From Lepus europaeus (Eukaryota > Chordata > Mammalia > Lagomorpha > Leporidae): a stretch of 64,000 nucleotides of DNA. Where the stretch lies: positions 39,724,077-39,788,076 of the forward strand of contig NC_084834.1 of NCBI RefSeq assembly GCF_033115175.1. Reading direction: 5' to 3'. The notes under the pieces were generated by a model that saw only the letters and a list, made by a program, of their open reading frames with translations, had not been told where the DNA came from and made no database searches. Numbering within the stretch: position 1 is the stretch's first letter; every line of letters starts with the position of its first letter. Positions 1-13,239 of this stretch are shown here, piece after piece. The translations under genes and the position numbers were made by a program.

Positions 1-70
1 TCTATCTATCTCTACTGTCTCTACCATCTATCATCTACCTGTTATTTTTCTATCATCTATCTGTATTTGT
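1..70. repeat. Imperfect (TCTA)n microsatellite
   Basis: An interrupted TCTA/TCTG tetranucleotide tract that continues past the left edge of the window. Confidence 0.8.
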
Positions 71-2984
71 CCATCACAGTATTCAAGATATGTGTGAGAA
101 GACAATGGTAGATTCAAAGTCTGAACCATGAAAACAGTGTTTTCCACTATTTGTTCTACTAATAATGTCATCTCAATTATTAGTACATAATAAAAGATAC
201 TTTATTTGGCATCCTTGGATTTTTCCCTCTTTTTTTTTTTTTTTTTGGCTAGCGATTTTAGCCAAGAACCTTACTTTAGCCATTCCATAAAATTTTCTAC
301 TTATTGGGCAGGATAAATAAAGTAGCAGGTATATGTGATACTGATAGTGTGAGAGTTCATTTAAAGCAAAATAAAGTTTTTAGTGGAACATTGATTATGT
401 CATCTGGGTGTCCCCAAATAATTGCCTCAAGGGTGAGTTGCTCAGAGGAAAGCATTTGTTTACTTTACAAGTAAAGGAAGCAGTAAGAAGGTACAGTTCC
501 TGGCATGAGATGTCTCCCTGAGCAGCAGTTTCACAGAGTTTTACAGCAAGGGTTAGGAGAGCTTCCACTATATAGAAAATCAGGGAGTGGGTACAGGGAT
601 CCTAATGCTTGAATGCTGCAAGCAGGACACTTCTTATGTTAAGTGATAAAAAGATGGCGGCAATGTTCTTCCCTGGGAGGCAGTCTATTACTGAGGCAAC
701 GTCAGCTTGGGTCTAGAAGATATGACTCAAACTGGTTTCTTGCAGCTTTAACCCTTGTTTGTGCTGGTCTGGCCTGCTCTGGGTACAATATTGCAAGATA
801 AGCTTTCCTAGAACATGAACTGAAAAGCAAGCTCAAAGGATTCTACTTACAAACTGTTTGAGAGTCTCTGTATATCTCCCTGTGCTCCCTTTCGTCACAA
901 TCTCATGTTCTTGGTTACAAAGTAAAAATTTTATTTGGTTAAGGTATGTTTTATTGAGAAATTCATAATTTATCAAAGAAAAGTAGTGATATTGCATGCA
1001 GAACACATCATTAATTAATTCAGTAAGCATGTTAGACCCATGCTTAAAAAGACCAATAGGAGTAGAAACTTTCCTCTAGGATTTTAATGTATTGTGTAAA
1101 ATAAAATATAGAGTTCAAGAATCCATCCAAATCAAGACCATCAACATCCACAGAGGCTGGACCTCAGCTTATGTTTTTAGTAAACCTAAAGATCTTTTCA
1201 TGGCAATTTTCCTGAAATTCCATGTTTAGACATTTATGGCCCACAGAAATTGACCTGCATTTCTGCCCCCAGCAAATGGGATCCACAAAATGAATCAAAC
1301 TGGCATCAGGAGCCTCAGTACGGAAAAAAAAAAATCTTTCTGAACATCTCCCAGCACTGGCATTTCCCACTACCCTCTAGTCTTAACTGGAGAGAAACTA
1401 TTTTCATTTGGGAAAACCCAGCCAGACAAAAGTCACTCTCAGTCAATTCTATATTGCTTTGTATGGTGATTAACCAAGAGCTTTTGAAATTCTTTTTTCT
1501 ACTTATTTAATGAGTCTTTACTCTATAAAACACTGAACTTTTCCCAGGAAGAACATTAGGTTAAGTAAGACACATGCTTCTATTCCACTGGAGAAGATCA
1601 ATGAATCTTAGTATCACAGGAGGCAAAAGTCCATTTTGTATTATCAAGGTAAAAGTTTACAAGTCCCCAAAGCTTGTTTTATGTTCAAATGAAACAGCTC
1701 AAGACACACGCTGTGAGTTCACTGTCATGTCTAATGTTCCTGACAATTCCTGCCTGCAGGTGCTTAGAGTGTATGAGGTGTCTGCCCGTTTCTTTCCCTC
1801 CAAACTCAGTTCTGGATCAATTTCATCACCCTTGCCTGTGTACTCCTGATTCTTAGTGCTTTGTCCCAAGTATGACCACTTCTCCATGTTCCGAGAAGAC
1901 CATTAGATAAGGCTGCTGTTATGGGCAGCTGAAGTTTTAGAGACAATGGGGGATCATTGTAGTACAGAGAACAACAGCACTTGAACTTCAGATGTTATTC
2001 TGAGATTCCATGTTTAGGTCAGACATTCCTGCACGTGGAAGTCACTCCCTCGTAACGTCTGTCTTTCAATACAAGACTCCTAACACATTGCTGATTCATG
2101 CCCTCACAGGAACTAAAATCTACTTTACATCTCATTTCCTGAATTTTAGGGAAAATTTCCAAGTTACCAGGTAGACTCAGAAGTTGATGGTAACTAGTTA
2201 TGCAGGATAAATTTGTTCCTTTTAATTTAAATCTCTGTCTTTTACACCATCCTGGGAGGCAGTCTGGATACAACCTCTAGGCCCATATAAACATTTTTGA
2301 AAACCCAACAAATTCCCCTCAATATCTATTGCAAGAGTAACAATTCTTATTTCTAGGCCCATTCCATTTTAGAAATGTAAAGTAAATGCCATGGAAATGT
2401 GAAATTTTTGAATGAGTGCATGTTTTACATGAAAGAGGGAGAGAGAGGGAGGGAGAAGGGAGACAGGGAGGGGGAAGGAGAGACCAATCTTATTGAGATG
2501 AGGGACCATCTTTCTTTACTATATTGCTAAACGCTAACATAGTTACATATTTCCTGTCACAACACTGTCATTTGTTATATCTTGTTGGATGAATAGATAA
2601 TTGGATGTTAAAAAAATATATATCTGGCTATTCTAGTCATTAAAGACGAGCACCCAACCATCTGAGAAGTCTAGGAGACATGGAACACCTGTGTGGGCTG
2701 AGAAAGGATGTCTGGTGGGGTGTGGTCATCCACTTAAGCAGGCGATTAATTTTTCAACATAATTAGCTATTTAATTGTCCATTTACATAATGTTAATGAA
2801 TTTGAATTCATAGTTAATCTTCATTTTATTGAAAACATCTTATATCTATAATTCAAAACCTAATATCATAGCAAATGGCCTTGACTTTTTAAGTGAGTTT
2901 ACCACCAAGTGCATGCATATACATATTTGTACAAAAGACCAGGAAAATTAGAGAAGGAGTATCTGCCACATTAGGTTTTTAGCA
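71..2984. other. Unassigned AT-rich intergenic DNA
   Basis: It contains a T17 run (230-246), a YY1-like AAGATGGCGG at about 651-660 and a purine tract at 2434-2487. The short open frames here lack family signatures, splice context or codon structure. Old unrecognised retroposon sequence is possible. Confidence 0.5.
2434..2487 (+). repeat. Polypurine GA/GGGA tract
   Basis: An uninterrupted-looking purine strand with repeated GGGAGA and GGGAGG units and several G3 runs. Low complexity. Confidence 0.8.
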
Positions 2985-2994
2985 GACAATTTCT

Positions 2995-3352
2995 TTTTTC
3001 TTTTAAAGATACATTTATTTATTTGAAAGTCAGAGTTACACAGAGAGAGGAGAGGAGAGGGAGGGAGAGAGAGAGAGAGAGAGAGAGAGGCCTTCCATCC
3101 GATGGTTCACACCCCAATTGGCCGCAACGGCTGGAGCTGTGCCCATCCAAAGCCAGGAGCCAGGAGCTTCTTCCGGGTCTCCCATGCGGGTGCAGGGGCC
3201 CAAGGACCTGGCCCATCTTCTACTGCTTTCCCAGGCCATAGCAGAGAGCTGGATTGGAAGAGGAGCAGCTGGGACTAGAACCAGTGCCCATACGGGATGC
3301 CAGTGCTTCAGGCCAGGGTGTTAACTCACTGAGCCACAGTGCTGGCCCCGCT
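2995..3352 (-). mobile_element. CSINE (lagomorph C-repeat), full length
   Basis: Read on the minus strand it begins GGGGCCAGCACTGTGGC and contains the tRNA-derived head, the long unique body, a (CT)n tract and an AAATAAAT-type tail. This is the hallmark C repeat of lagomorphs. It is flanked by the 10-bp target-site duplication GACAATTTCT (2985-2994 and 3353-3362). The + strand therefore shows the T-rich tail first and the GA tract at 3042-3090. Non-autonomous and mobilised by L1. Confidence 0.95.
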
Positions 3353-3469
3353 GACAATTTCTAATGGTTGGCTATATCTTATTTACACACAGAATTTTGT
3401 TGTAAAACATAGTTTTATTGCAAATTTTCAATTTCTTTTTCTAGGTTAATGTTTAACCAAAATTTTCGG

Positions 3470-3610
3470 TTAAAAAAAACAAAAAAGACCAGATAGTACA
3501 AGTTTTAGACTTTGTGGGCCATCCGGTCTCTTTCCAAAGTCCTCAGTACATAAATTAATGACTATTGCTGTGTTCCAGCCGAGCTTTATTTACAAAGCAG
3601 TGGGAGGGTT
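3470..3610 (+). mobile_element. hAT (Charlie-like) MITE fragment
   Basis: The text from AAAAGACCAGATAGTA through CTTTGTGGGCCAT to GAGCTTTATTTACAAA follows the familiar mammalian hAT MITE also present at 53528-53923. The outer inverted ends are missing, so this is a remnant. Confidence 0.5.
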
Positions 3611-3989
3611 GGTGATCCCATCATATGATTTAGATTAATCTCTTGCAAATTTAGAGGGTTCTTGCTTTTAACTTTGTTCTCCATTAAAATGTTTTCTACC
3701 CTCTCCTCCATGCCTCTCCTCTTCTCTTCTCTTCCTTCTTTTCCTCTCCTCTCTATATTTAGATAGTCTTTCTGTTTCAAAAATGTGCGAATAAAGAGAT
3801 GCTGTCCTAAGGCAGGCAATATCTTGCCGTCCTTTTTTCCTTTCTGTGATCTACCTCCTCTTCTACCATCTGTTATTCCTTAGTTGTTTCAGGTCTGAGT
3901 TGCCCAGAATCCTCTTGAAGTGGAACGCTGGTTTTATATTCCTCTTGACCTAACATGATAAAAATTCCTATAGTCTTTTGACACAGAAA

Positions 3990-4360
3990 GGTGCTGGCGC
4001 TGTGGCATAGTGGGTAAAGCCACCACCTGCAGTGCTGGCATCCCATATGGGTGCCGCTTTGATTCCCAGCTGTTCCTCTTCCGATCCAGCTCTCTGCTAT
4101 GGCCTGGAAAAGCAGTAAAAGATGACCTAAGTGCTTGGGCCCCTGCACCCAGATGGGAGACCTGGAAGAAGCTGGTCTAAGTGCTTGGGCCCCTGCACCC
4201 AGATGGGAGACTGGAAGAAGCTCCTGGCTACTGGCTTTAGATTGGCACATCTCTGGACGTTGTAGCCATTTGGGGAGTGAACCAACAGGTGGAAGACTTC
4301 TCACTCTATCTGCCTTTGCCTCTCTGTAACTCTGCCTTTCAAATAAGTAATAAATAAATA
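3990..4360 (+). mobile_element. CSINE with internal 50-bp duplication
   Basis: Complete element between direct repeats GACACAGAAA (3980-3989 and 4361-4370). The body segment carrying CTAAGTGCTTGGGCCCCTGC occurs twice in tandem with a period of 50 bp (4127 and 4177). The tail is AAATAAGTAATAAATAAATA. Confidence 0.95.
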
Positions 4361-4431
4361 GACACAGAAAATTATTCAATATAATTATTAATATTTGAAT
4401 ATATTGCCACTTCTTTTTTATTTATTTATTT

Positions 4432-4545
4432 ATTTAACTTTTATTTAATGAATATAAATTTCCAAAGTACAGCTTATGGATTACAATGGCTTTCCCCCCA
4501 AATAACTTCCCTCCCACCCACAACCCTCCCCTGTCCGTATACATG
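4432..4545 (-). mobile_element. Short rabbit L1 3' end, heavily 5'-truncated
   Basis: The roughly 110 bp from ACTTTTATTTAATGAATA through the C-rich CCTCCCACCCACAACCCTCC is nearly identical to the terminal part of the L1 at 56473-57483, in the same orientation. No clear target-site duplication was found. Confidence 0.75.
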
Positions 4546-5202
4546 TTAAGAAGTAGTTATGTTTGTATTACATATGATTGCTTGTCTTTGCCTTTATAAT
4601 TTAATTATATATTGAAAGCATTTTCCCTGTTATTTTGCATTTTTGTAAACATTCTTTAGTGATTGCTTTTATGAGGTAGATATGTTATCCTTTAATTCCT
4701 ATTTGATTATTAGCACTGTATTAATTATTACATAGCAAACAACCTCTTGCATTAAGTTAAAGAAATTACTTGAGGTTATTTATAGTATATTCCAAATGTG
4801 CAAGTATTGTGTCACACGGTATAAATTGTTTGAATAAAATGTATTGCCAAATAGTTGTTATGAAAGGTTTAGGTCATTTATGTTTGTTCAAGGAGTGTCC
4901 CCAGTCAGAGGTGTACTGGAACTCACTGAGATCAGTTTATGAGAATACACATTGAGTATCTCTTCCCGACCCAGTGTTCAGGTTCTTCCAGGTGGTAGCT
5001 TAAAATTAGCCACGGTGAAAGTACTTGCAACATGGAAATTAACAAATAGGTGTTGCTTTTGTAACCTCTCCAGACAGCAGATTGTTGAGCACTAACCAGC
5101 ACATCATTGGAACACACCTTTTTATCATCATACATTGAATAATAAGATTTAATTTTTTTGGCTAATGTAAAGGTTAACTATTATACATTTAGGGAACAGA
5201 TT
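4546..5202. other. Unassigned AT-rich DNA
   Basis: No recognisable repeat or gene. The small open frames have no support. Confidence 0.5.
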
Positions 5203-5505
5203 TATCTTAGGCTAGCAATTAAGACATCTGTGTCCCACACTGGAGTGGGTGGGTTAGAGCCCCACCTCTAGCTCCTGATTCTAGCTTCTTACCAATATAG
5301 ACCTTAGGAAGCAGTAAGTGATGGCTTAAGCACTTGGGTCCCTGCCAATTACCTGGAAGGTGTGGGAAGCCTGTATTGCATTCCTGGCTGTTGGCTGTGG
5401 CCTTAGCCAAGCCTCAGATGTTGTGGGCATTTGAGGAATTGACTAGCAGGTAGGAACACTTTATCTGTCAGTCTCTGTCCTTCAAGTAAATAAAAAATAT
5501 ATTTG
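5203..5505 (+). mobile_element. Old diverged CSINE
   Basis: It keeps the body signature (AAGCACTTGGGTCCCTGCC, GGCATTTGAGGAATTGA) and an AAGTAAATAAAAAATA tail. The head is strongly diverged, suggesting an early CSINE subfamily. Confidence 0.75.
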
Positions 5506-6098
5506 AAAATGTTTTCTTTTAGATTAATTTCAGATGTGGTTATATATTTTTGCTAACCAGCTGTTTTCCTTTTTTTTTTTTTTAATTGGTTTACATGTTC
5601 ATGCTTGTTTCTCATCAAGGATGAGTTTGTGTTTTGTGGAGAACTTTCACAACTCTGATTTCCTCTCCCCCAACCCCATTCTAAAACTGAGCACATTTCC
5701 ATGTGTCTCTCTGGACCCTCCAGATCCACCCTGCTTCACACAGAGTGAAGATTTACAGAGAGTAAATCTTAGGAAATTTCTGCCCCTGCTTGCTTACACT
5801 AAGATTTATTTCATTATAAGAATATTTTTAGGAAACAAGTGCTTAATATCAAGTAAATAGTCAGAAAAATACAACCTGTTTCACAGAGTCAGGTTGAATT
5901 ACTATTTTTCTGAGAAATTATTTCTTAATAGTTAAAAAATGCCATAAGAGCTATTTTGTCAATGAGTATAAGTACTGAAACTTTTATAAATAATTATTAA
6001 AACCCAGTGACATTTAGCTTATTTATATAATATAAAAGAACAAAGATACACCTGAAGCAAACAAAATAAAAAAGATCACTTTGTGCTTCCATTACCAT
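5506..6098. other. Unassigned AT-rich DNA
   Basis: Includes a T-rich run at 5571-5583 and no recognisable gene or repeat. Confidence 0.5.
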
Positions 6099-6411
6099 TT
6101 GAAGAAAATATTTATTTATTTTTATGTACTCAAAGGGCAGAGAGAGAGAGAATCCTCCATCCACTGATTCACTTCTTAAATGCCCCCAACAGCCAGGGCT
6201 GGGCCAGGCCAAAGACAAGAGACCAGAACTCCATCCAATTTTGCTATGTGGGTGGCAGGGGCTCAAGCACTTGAGCCATCACCTGCTGCCTCCCAGCATG
6301 TATTATCTGGAAGCTGGATCAGAAGAAGAGGAGCCTGGATTAGAACTGGCCCCCCAGTGTAGATGCCATCTTCCCAATGAGGCTTAACCAACTGTGCCAC
6401 AACACTATCCC
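6099..6411 (-). mobile_element. Diverged CSINE
   Basis: T-rich tail at 6106-6122, short GA tract, body motifs (GGGGCTCAAGCACTTGAGCCATC) and a degraded head ending near CCACAACACTATCCC. Confidence 0.85.
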
Positions 6412-7141
6412 TTTCATTTCCTTTTGAAATCAAATAAAAATGTACAATAAATACAATCATGTATATGCATGTTGTGGTAGAGCTGGTATGGAGCTGGTGG
6501 AAAGAAGAACATGAACTGGGAAGAAATTTTGAAAGAAAGATAGGATGTTAGGCATATCTAGAATGTGAAGTTCCAGTCCCACTTGGTAATGCCACTTTAG
6601 GACTCAATATACTTTTCTTAGCATTAGTTTGTCGAGATAACACTTCACTTAGAGCTTTAATCAGGAATGTGAGTGGCAGAGCAGGCTAAATCAGAGTCTT
6701 CCCAGACCTGTGGTATGGGTCAGATGTTCAATCCATGTGCTTTGAGATCCATCCTAAGAAAACATAGCCTTAGATGAGTACAGCCTGAGGTGTGAAACCT
6801 GGACACGGATATTCGAAAATAAAGTGCTGGAGATATGTGAGCCTTGGGATAATTTAGGATGGAGGAGATGAGAATAAAGCAGTTTAGGGCAGAAATAAGC
6901 CATGGAGCTGCCAACAGATCACCTAGAAAGGGAGTCCTTTTAAGGTTTAGGAATGCCTTGTATGGGCAATAACCACCAACTAGCAGAAGCAGCTCACCCA
7001 GTACCCTAGGTCATACCTCAGGAGAATTTTCTGTTGGTTTGCTACTGTCATGTGTTCTGATGACATTGCACTCTAAACTCCTGATTACTTAAGTAAAATT
7101 TTCCTCTGTAATTTCTACTTCTGTGAACAGCTTACTCATTT
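6412..7141. other. Unassigned DNA between two SINEs
   Basis: No gene or repeat recognised. Confidence 0.5.
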
Positions 7142-7478
7142 TTATTTAAAGATTTATTTATTTATTTGCAAGTCAGAGTTACGCAGAGAGAAGAGAGACA
7201 GAGAGATGGAGATATAGAGGTCTTCCATTTGCTGTTTCACTCCCCAGTTGGCTGCAATGGTTGGAATTGTGCTGATCTGAAGCCAGGAACCAGGAGCTTC
7301 TTCTGGGTCTCCCACGTGGGTGCAGGGACCCAACAATTTGGGCCGTCTTATACTGCTTTCCCAGGCCATAATAGAGAGCTGAATCAGAAGTAAAGCAGCC
7401 AAGACTTGAACTGGTGCCCAAATGGGATGCTGGCACTTTAGGCAGTAGCTTTACTGGCTATGCCACAGCACCGACATC
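7142..7478 (-). mobile_element. CSINE
   Basis: Full-length body with tail AAGATTTATTTATTTATTTG on the + strand and head ending GCCACAGCACCGACATCC. No clean target-site duplication seen. Confidence 0.92.
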
Positions 7479-8774
7479 CAGACTACTTGTTTTTGCCTTA
7501 AAGACCTGTCTCTATCTTACTCCATTTCTTGGTCTCTTTTATCTGGTCAATACTCACATGTGTACATTTCTGCTAGGAGATCCTCTTTCCTAGTTTTATT
7601 TTATTGTTATATTTTTACAAAACCACATAATTGCTTAACTTGCTTGTTTCTAGCCCATGCCTGGACTTGGTGCTTCCTTTATGTTTCTGTCAAACTAGCC
7701 ACGTATTTTGCCATTCTGCATTTCCTGAATCTACATTTTAAGTTAAATCATGTTCCAGCAGATGTTGACTTAATCATGTTCTTATTGTTTTAGGTTGGTG
7801 TAACCAGGTATGAGGCAAGGGGGTTAATTACAGAACAAATTAAAGAAAAGGAAAGAAATTGGTTATTGGGGAAAAGTTAGAAATAAGGCTTGAGGGATCT
7901 GATGAATCCAATTACACCCAATTGGTGCCATATCTAAATTACTTTCCAGTGACTTCAGCAAAGAAGATTGGGTGCCCCAGATCACTGGTCCATGATGAGA
8001 AACATTGATACAAGTTCAGGCATAGATAGAATAGCTAGATAGATGATAGATTACAGGGGAGAAACATCCAGCTGTGTATATGGCATGGTGATGGATGATA
8101 CAAGTAAATCGTGCATGGATATGATGGGACTGAAATATATTCTGTGTAGTTGGGATTAGCATCTCTAATAAAGCAGAAACAAGACAAAATAAAACAAAAT
8201 AGTAGGAGCCTAAACAATAATAATATTTAATTTTCTGTTAAACTAATTCTAGAGGTACTTGCAGTGGCCTTTTGTAGTGGCTTCGTGATATCCTTAGCGG
8301 CACAAATTTCAATCTTTCTGCTCCAAAAACTCAGCCACATAGTTTCTACTTGATTAACATAGATCCTAGAGCTCCAGATGTTTTTCCTGCATTCCAGGAT
8401 AACAGTAAGAGGCAGCAGAGGAGGTCCAAACCATGTGGTCATTTCCTCCCTGCTTTAGAATGGGCTCACTGATAGAATGGCCATACAATGCAAACACATT
8501 GTGCAGAAGGAATAATGGGAATTGTAGTCCTTTTAATGGGTGGCAAAACCCAAGCTAAAAATTCTTGTTTTTTAGCAAAGAAGAAGAGTAGAATGGATTT
8601 TAGGAGACAAATAGAAACCTCTTCTTAGGCCTTACTTTACTGCTTTTCAACCTATATTACTTGACCAGAGATTTAGTATTATGGTGTCTTTTTATGACTT
8701 AATTTGAGTGAGGGTTGGGCTGTACAATTATGACTAGTTTTTAAATCTCACTTTAGTTTAATGAGTGTTCTTTA
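7479..8774. other. Unassigned intergenic DNA
   Basis: Contains a short GATA-rich patch (8025-8050). The open frames on either strand look random. Confidence 0.5.
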
Positions 8775-8935
8775 ACACCATATTTACAAAATCCTGGGAA
8801 TATAAATAAGATATGATTTCTGCCTATGGAGTGCTTACAGTACACTGGAAGATTGGGAGAATAAATAAATTAATAGCTCTTGGGTGATATGATAAACCCA
8901 ATGATAGATGTAGAAATGGTATATAAATACTTGCT
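8775..8935 (+). mobile_element. L2-like fragment
   Basis: TACAAAATCCTGGGAATATAA to GCCTATGGAGTGCTTACAGT resembles the L2 3' region (a diffuse match to the 'current balance of ... gagcttacagt' type text). Ancient and weak. Confidence 0.35.
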
Positions 8936-11654
8936 AACTCATGGGTTTATTTATAAGAAAAATCTTACAATGGTGTACATTTAAATGTTGTCATTTCCTT
9001 GCAAGTTGTCCTTTATAAAGATAAAATTATGCAAAAGGAAAATTTTAAAAGAATGCAGAAATATATACATCAAGTCTTGTAAGTTTTCTCTCGGCAATTT
9101 TCAGCATTCATTTGTAATTGAAGATGATAGGTATTGTTTTTCTTACATTTGATTGAAGAAATGCCTTTTCAGACTGCTCTTGGCAAGTCTCAGAGTAGTG
9201 TATGCCTTAGTTTATCAACATAACAGTTTCAGTTATAAATGATTAGGCTTCGTGTCCCCAGGAATTTGCTAAACAATAAAATGACCCCTCAGTTTCAGTA
9301 TTCACACCAAATAATGAGAAGATAATTTCATGAATTTGTTAAATGCTTGACATGCTGGTGTTTTCTTGTTAAAATCACTAAATAGCTTCAACTCTTTATG
9401 ATTGTATACACTTCCTCCAGGTATCATTAAAATATGATTTGAGCTCACATCTATCATCACAAAAATTATTGTACAGAAGTAAATTCATACTAAGCAAGCA
9501 ATAGAAATTTAACTCAGAGAACTGAATGTGGGTGCCTCCCTTTGCCTGTTGCCTTAGCTCCAAACCACTGTGAATATTGTGAATAGCTATTTTTGCTCAT
9601 ATTTATTGGTATTTAGAAGAAAGCCATGATTCTGAAAAATTAAAAGTATTGCAATGTTGTTTTCATTACTCATATATTCTATCTGACCATTTTGGAAATC
9701 AGAAAAATAGAAGAAAAATTGTATAAGCACCATCACAAAGTTTCTTACTTCTAAAGTAAGGTGCATTAGACCATTTTTAAAAAAACTATCAACGGCAGAA
9801 ATTACAGGAAACTGAAAAATGAAAGAAAATTGGAGGAGTCTAAAGTCTTATTACTAGTTGCATTTTTAAAATTCAAATCTTAGCTTAAGAACCTTACTCA
9901 AATTATATATTTTATTTATTTCTAGAGTCAATATTTTCCTCACTCAAAATACATTGCAGCTTTTTGCTTTGTTTTAAAACTTTTCTGTGATGTGTAACAC
10001 ACATAAGAAAAGCAAACAAAACATATATGAATTGTTACAAGGTCAAGAAACAGGACACTATTCTCACTCAGATGCCTGCTTTGTGACCCTCCAAATCAAT
10101 ATTATGTCCTTCTATCCAAAATATAACTGCTAATCTGACTTCCCAAATTGCAGTATAATTTTTTGGTTGTGAATGCTATATTAATAGAATCATGTAGCGT
10201 GTATTTTTCGGTTTCCCTCCCTTGCCTCAGTATTAAGTGTGAGATTAACCTATGCTGTTCTGATGTGTCTGGGGACCACTTGCTTTCATTATTTTATGCA
10301 CCCCCATGTATGACTATGACAGTTACTGAGAATTCTCAGCTCTTAACTCTTCCAATATTACTCTTTTCTCTTCAGTTACATATATGATAGACTCTGTCAC
10401 CTCTTGACTGTCACCTTTATATCTTCAATTTTCATTTCTGTAAATTCTATTATTTTCCTCTTCATGTTTTAAGTTGCCTATTTTCTTATCACTTGACTTC
10501 AAGTTTACTAATTCTTTCTTCAGTTGCATTATTGTGCTGTTTAACCTGTACTTTACGGTTTTCTTATTACAATTTTAGTTTAGGATTTCTGTTGATTATC
10601 TTTATGGTTCCTAGGATTTTGCCAAAATTCTTTGTCATGCCTTTTATTTTCTCGAACTTAAGTGGCATGCTTGTTTAAATTTTCTTATGTTTACCTGGAT
10701 TCTCTGAGGATCTCTTCCTACTGTTGTGCTGTTTTGTTGTTTTTATTAGTGTTGTTTTTGTTCAAGTTAACCAGTCTGTTTTTGTGCCTATTTGTTATTG
10801 AGTATGTTATATTTGTTATGAAAATCTCTAGAAATAACTTAGAGCTTAAAATATAATTATCTTTATTCAGAGAAGATTTACCTTGGCTTCTGGCAAGTGA
10901 GTAGCAAATCCAGCAATCCTAGATCATTGGAACACATTGACAGTGTTTTTGGAAGACTTCAGGCTCAGTGAGGACTGCTGTGTTTCCTGTGTATTCTTAT
11001 CTCTAAGCTTTAACCTTCAGGTTCCCAATCTGAGACCCAAAATATTTACCAGGGCTCTGGATTCTAAACATTTTCCCCTTTGCCTCACAAGTATGTCCAA
11101 AGCTCTACTCTGCCTCTGGCTCCTTGGATAGTAATTCTTAAACCAGTGGATTCCCTAGGAGAAGGACAGTCTGAATAGGATACCACTTGCATCCTATTCA
11201 ACTACATGGGGTAAAACAGTGTAATAGCATTTCAGAATAGTGTTAATTTGAAATCTCTCATGTAACGTTGTCCAGACTTACAATAACTTCCTTAGCCACA
11301 TGAAACTGCCTCTTTATTCCCCAGATCTTGTCATTGAAATTTGTGGCTGCTTTGGTAGATCTTTGAGATCTTCAAACAGATTTGTAAAATGTTAGCCCTA
11401 GTAGTTTTAGTTGGTCTTAGGAGAAAAGTTGAATTTTTTATTTGATAAGTTTTTACTGAAAGTAGAATTGATAAATACATTTTATAATAATAATACCTTT
11501 AAATGAGGCAGAATCCTTATAAATAGAGAACACACATATTGTAATATGAATAAAGACACTGTAATAGATTGATATTATAAACTATTAAATTAAACACGGA
11601 CTATATTTTGGGGAATACTAATGTTATTTTTATTTATTTACTTACTATAAGACA
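8936..11654. other. Unassigned AT-rich intergenic DNA, possible old L1
   Basis: No CSINE falls in this 2.7-kb stretch, the longest without one in the left half. 10040-10860 is T-rich and vaguely L1-like on the minus strand (e.g. AATAGAATCATGTAGCGTGT), but I cannot assign it. Four small open frames at 10148-11131 look fortuitous. Confidence 0.4.
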
Positions 11655-11895
11655 TTGTAAGATAATAATGAAGACTATAGACTCTGGATTCATAGCCCAC
11701 CTCTGAAACTCTATTTTTGTGACCTCAAGCATGTATCTTGTTTTTTTGTAGGCTTGTTTCTTTCTCAGTAAATCAAGGATAATCAATATTCTTACTTAGA
11801 GATTCGCTGTGAATGGTAAATTAAATAATTCATTCAAATACTTACAATGATTCCTACCCATTATATATGTGATGAAGTGTTGACTATTATTGTTG
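11655..11895 (+). mobile_element. MIR
   Basis: It follows the MIR core order: GACTCTGGATTCATAGCCCA, TGTGACCTCAAGCATGTATC, CAGTAAATCAAGGATAAT, then GTGAATGGTAAATTAAAT. Ancient tRNA-derived SINE. Confidence 0.65.
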
Positions 11896-12893
11896 TCTTA
11901 AAATTAGGAGTTATTTTATAATACTTTGTTTGCATATCATTTCTTTTCTAGAGTTATTATTGAGTTAAAAAACAGGTAGTGACTATTTAATAGAAAAAAC
12001 TGATCACTCAATGGTAATATTCAGTTAAATGGGGTAGAAAAGTATAAAGGTTTTTGGAATTATGGAACTTTCATATCTCTTATATAGTGTCTTAAATATT
12101 TATAAAGTATTGCCTCAGCTGCTTGATTTAGTCAGGGCATTTGACAACTGGATATTTTCTATACCTCCCATATACTCAAATTATTGTCTGATAATCATGA
12201 AGAACATCATGTAAATATACTTGAAAATCTTGTTCCTTGCTAACCATGAGAGTTTTCTTGTGAGATTTAGCTTCTATGTGTATTTTGAGTTTTCAAGGAA
12301 AAAAAAACTAACTGTAGTTATTACTGCTTCCATATTACCACACAAATGAAAAAAAGTATTAAGAAAAGGCTCAGAAAAAGCTGATTATAGCAAATATAAC
12401 AAAATGTTATATACTAAACTAAATTTTTGTCACATGTTAAGCTATAGACGGTATTATATCTGCCTGATAATTTATGTGACTCGTAGACTGGTAATATATC
12501 ACTGCATTTATTCATTTAGTTTTAGGTAAACTAGTGACACAAAAGCATGCTTATTTACTCAATATTTTATTTATGTGATTAATTTAAGTCCTCTTGCTTT
12601 TCAGGTGAAACAATTCATGTTGATAATAACCAAATATTCTGAATATTGCAGGGATGATGTAGGCCAGTGAGACCACCAAAATATCAGTAAATATTAATTA
12701 CTAATAGTTATTAAAAATATCTTCTCTAATTTCAAATTCTACAAAAATCTATCATTTTTAAAAATGATTTTGGAATATTTTAAATAGAACTACTGTGTTT
12801 GGATAATAATTTGCATTTAAGCATAATGTTAGAAAATTTGACATTAAAACAAGCAAGTTTAGGTAGATTTTCAACACTGAATTTAGCAAGGTA
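11896..12893. other. Unassigned AT-rich DNA
   Basis: Nothing recognisable beyond short A/T homopolymers. Confidence 0.5.
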
Positions 12894-12906
12894 AGAAATG
12901 AATGGA

Positions 12907-13226
12907 GGGGCTGGCATTGTGGCTTAGCGGGATAAGCTGCTGCCTGCAGCAATGGCATCCCATATGGGTATTGATTTAAGTACCAGTTCCAATCCAGCTC
13001 CCCGATAATGTGCCTAGGAAAGCAGTGGAGGAGGACCCAACTGTTTGGGTCTCTGCATCCATGTGGGACACAAGGAAGAAACTCTTGGCTCCTGGCTTCG
13101 ACCTCTCCCAGTCTTCGCTGTTGTGGCCATTTGGGGAGTGTATGAGCAGATGGAAGAGCTCTCTCTGTCTTGCCCTCTCTGTGTGTTTATCTTTCAAATA
13201 AGTAAAATAAATCTTTAAAACAAAAA
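12907..13226 (+). mobile_element. CSINE with 13-bp target-site duplication
   Basis: Starts GGGGCTGGCATTGTGGCTTAG and ends in AAGTAAAATAAATCTTTAAAA. It is bounded by perfect direct repeats AGAAATGAATGGA (12894-12906 and 13227-13239). Confidence 0.96.
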
Positions 13227-13239
13227 AGAAATGAATGGA

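Noticed and set aside
4770..5135. Possible small gene around 4.8-5.1 kb (61- and 67-codon frames)
   Set aside because: Overlapping frames on opposite strands of typical random length for AT-rich DNA, with no signature or promoter evidence.
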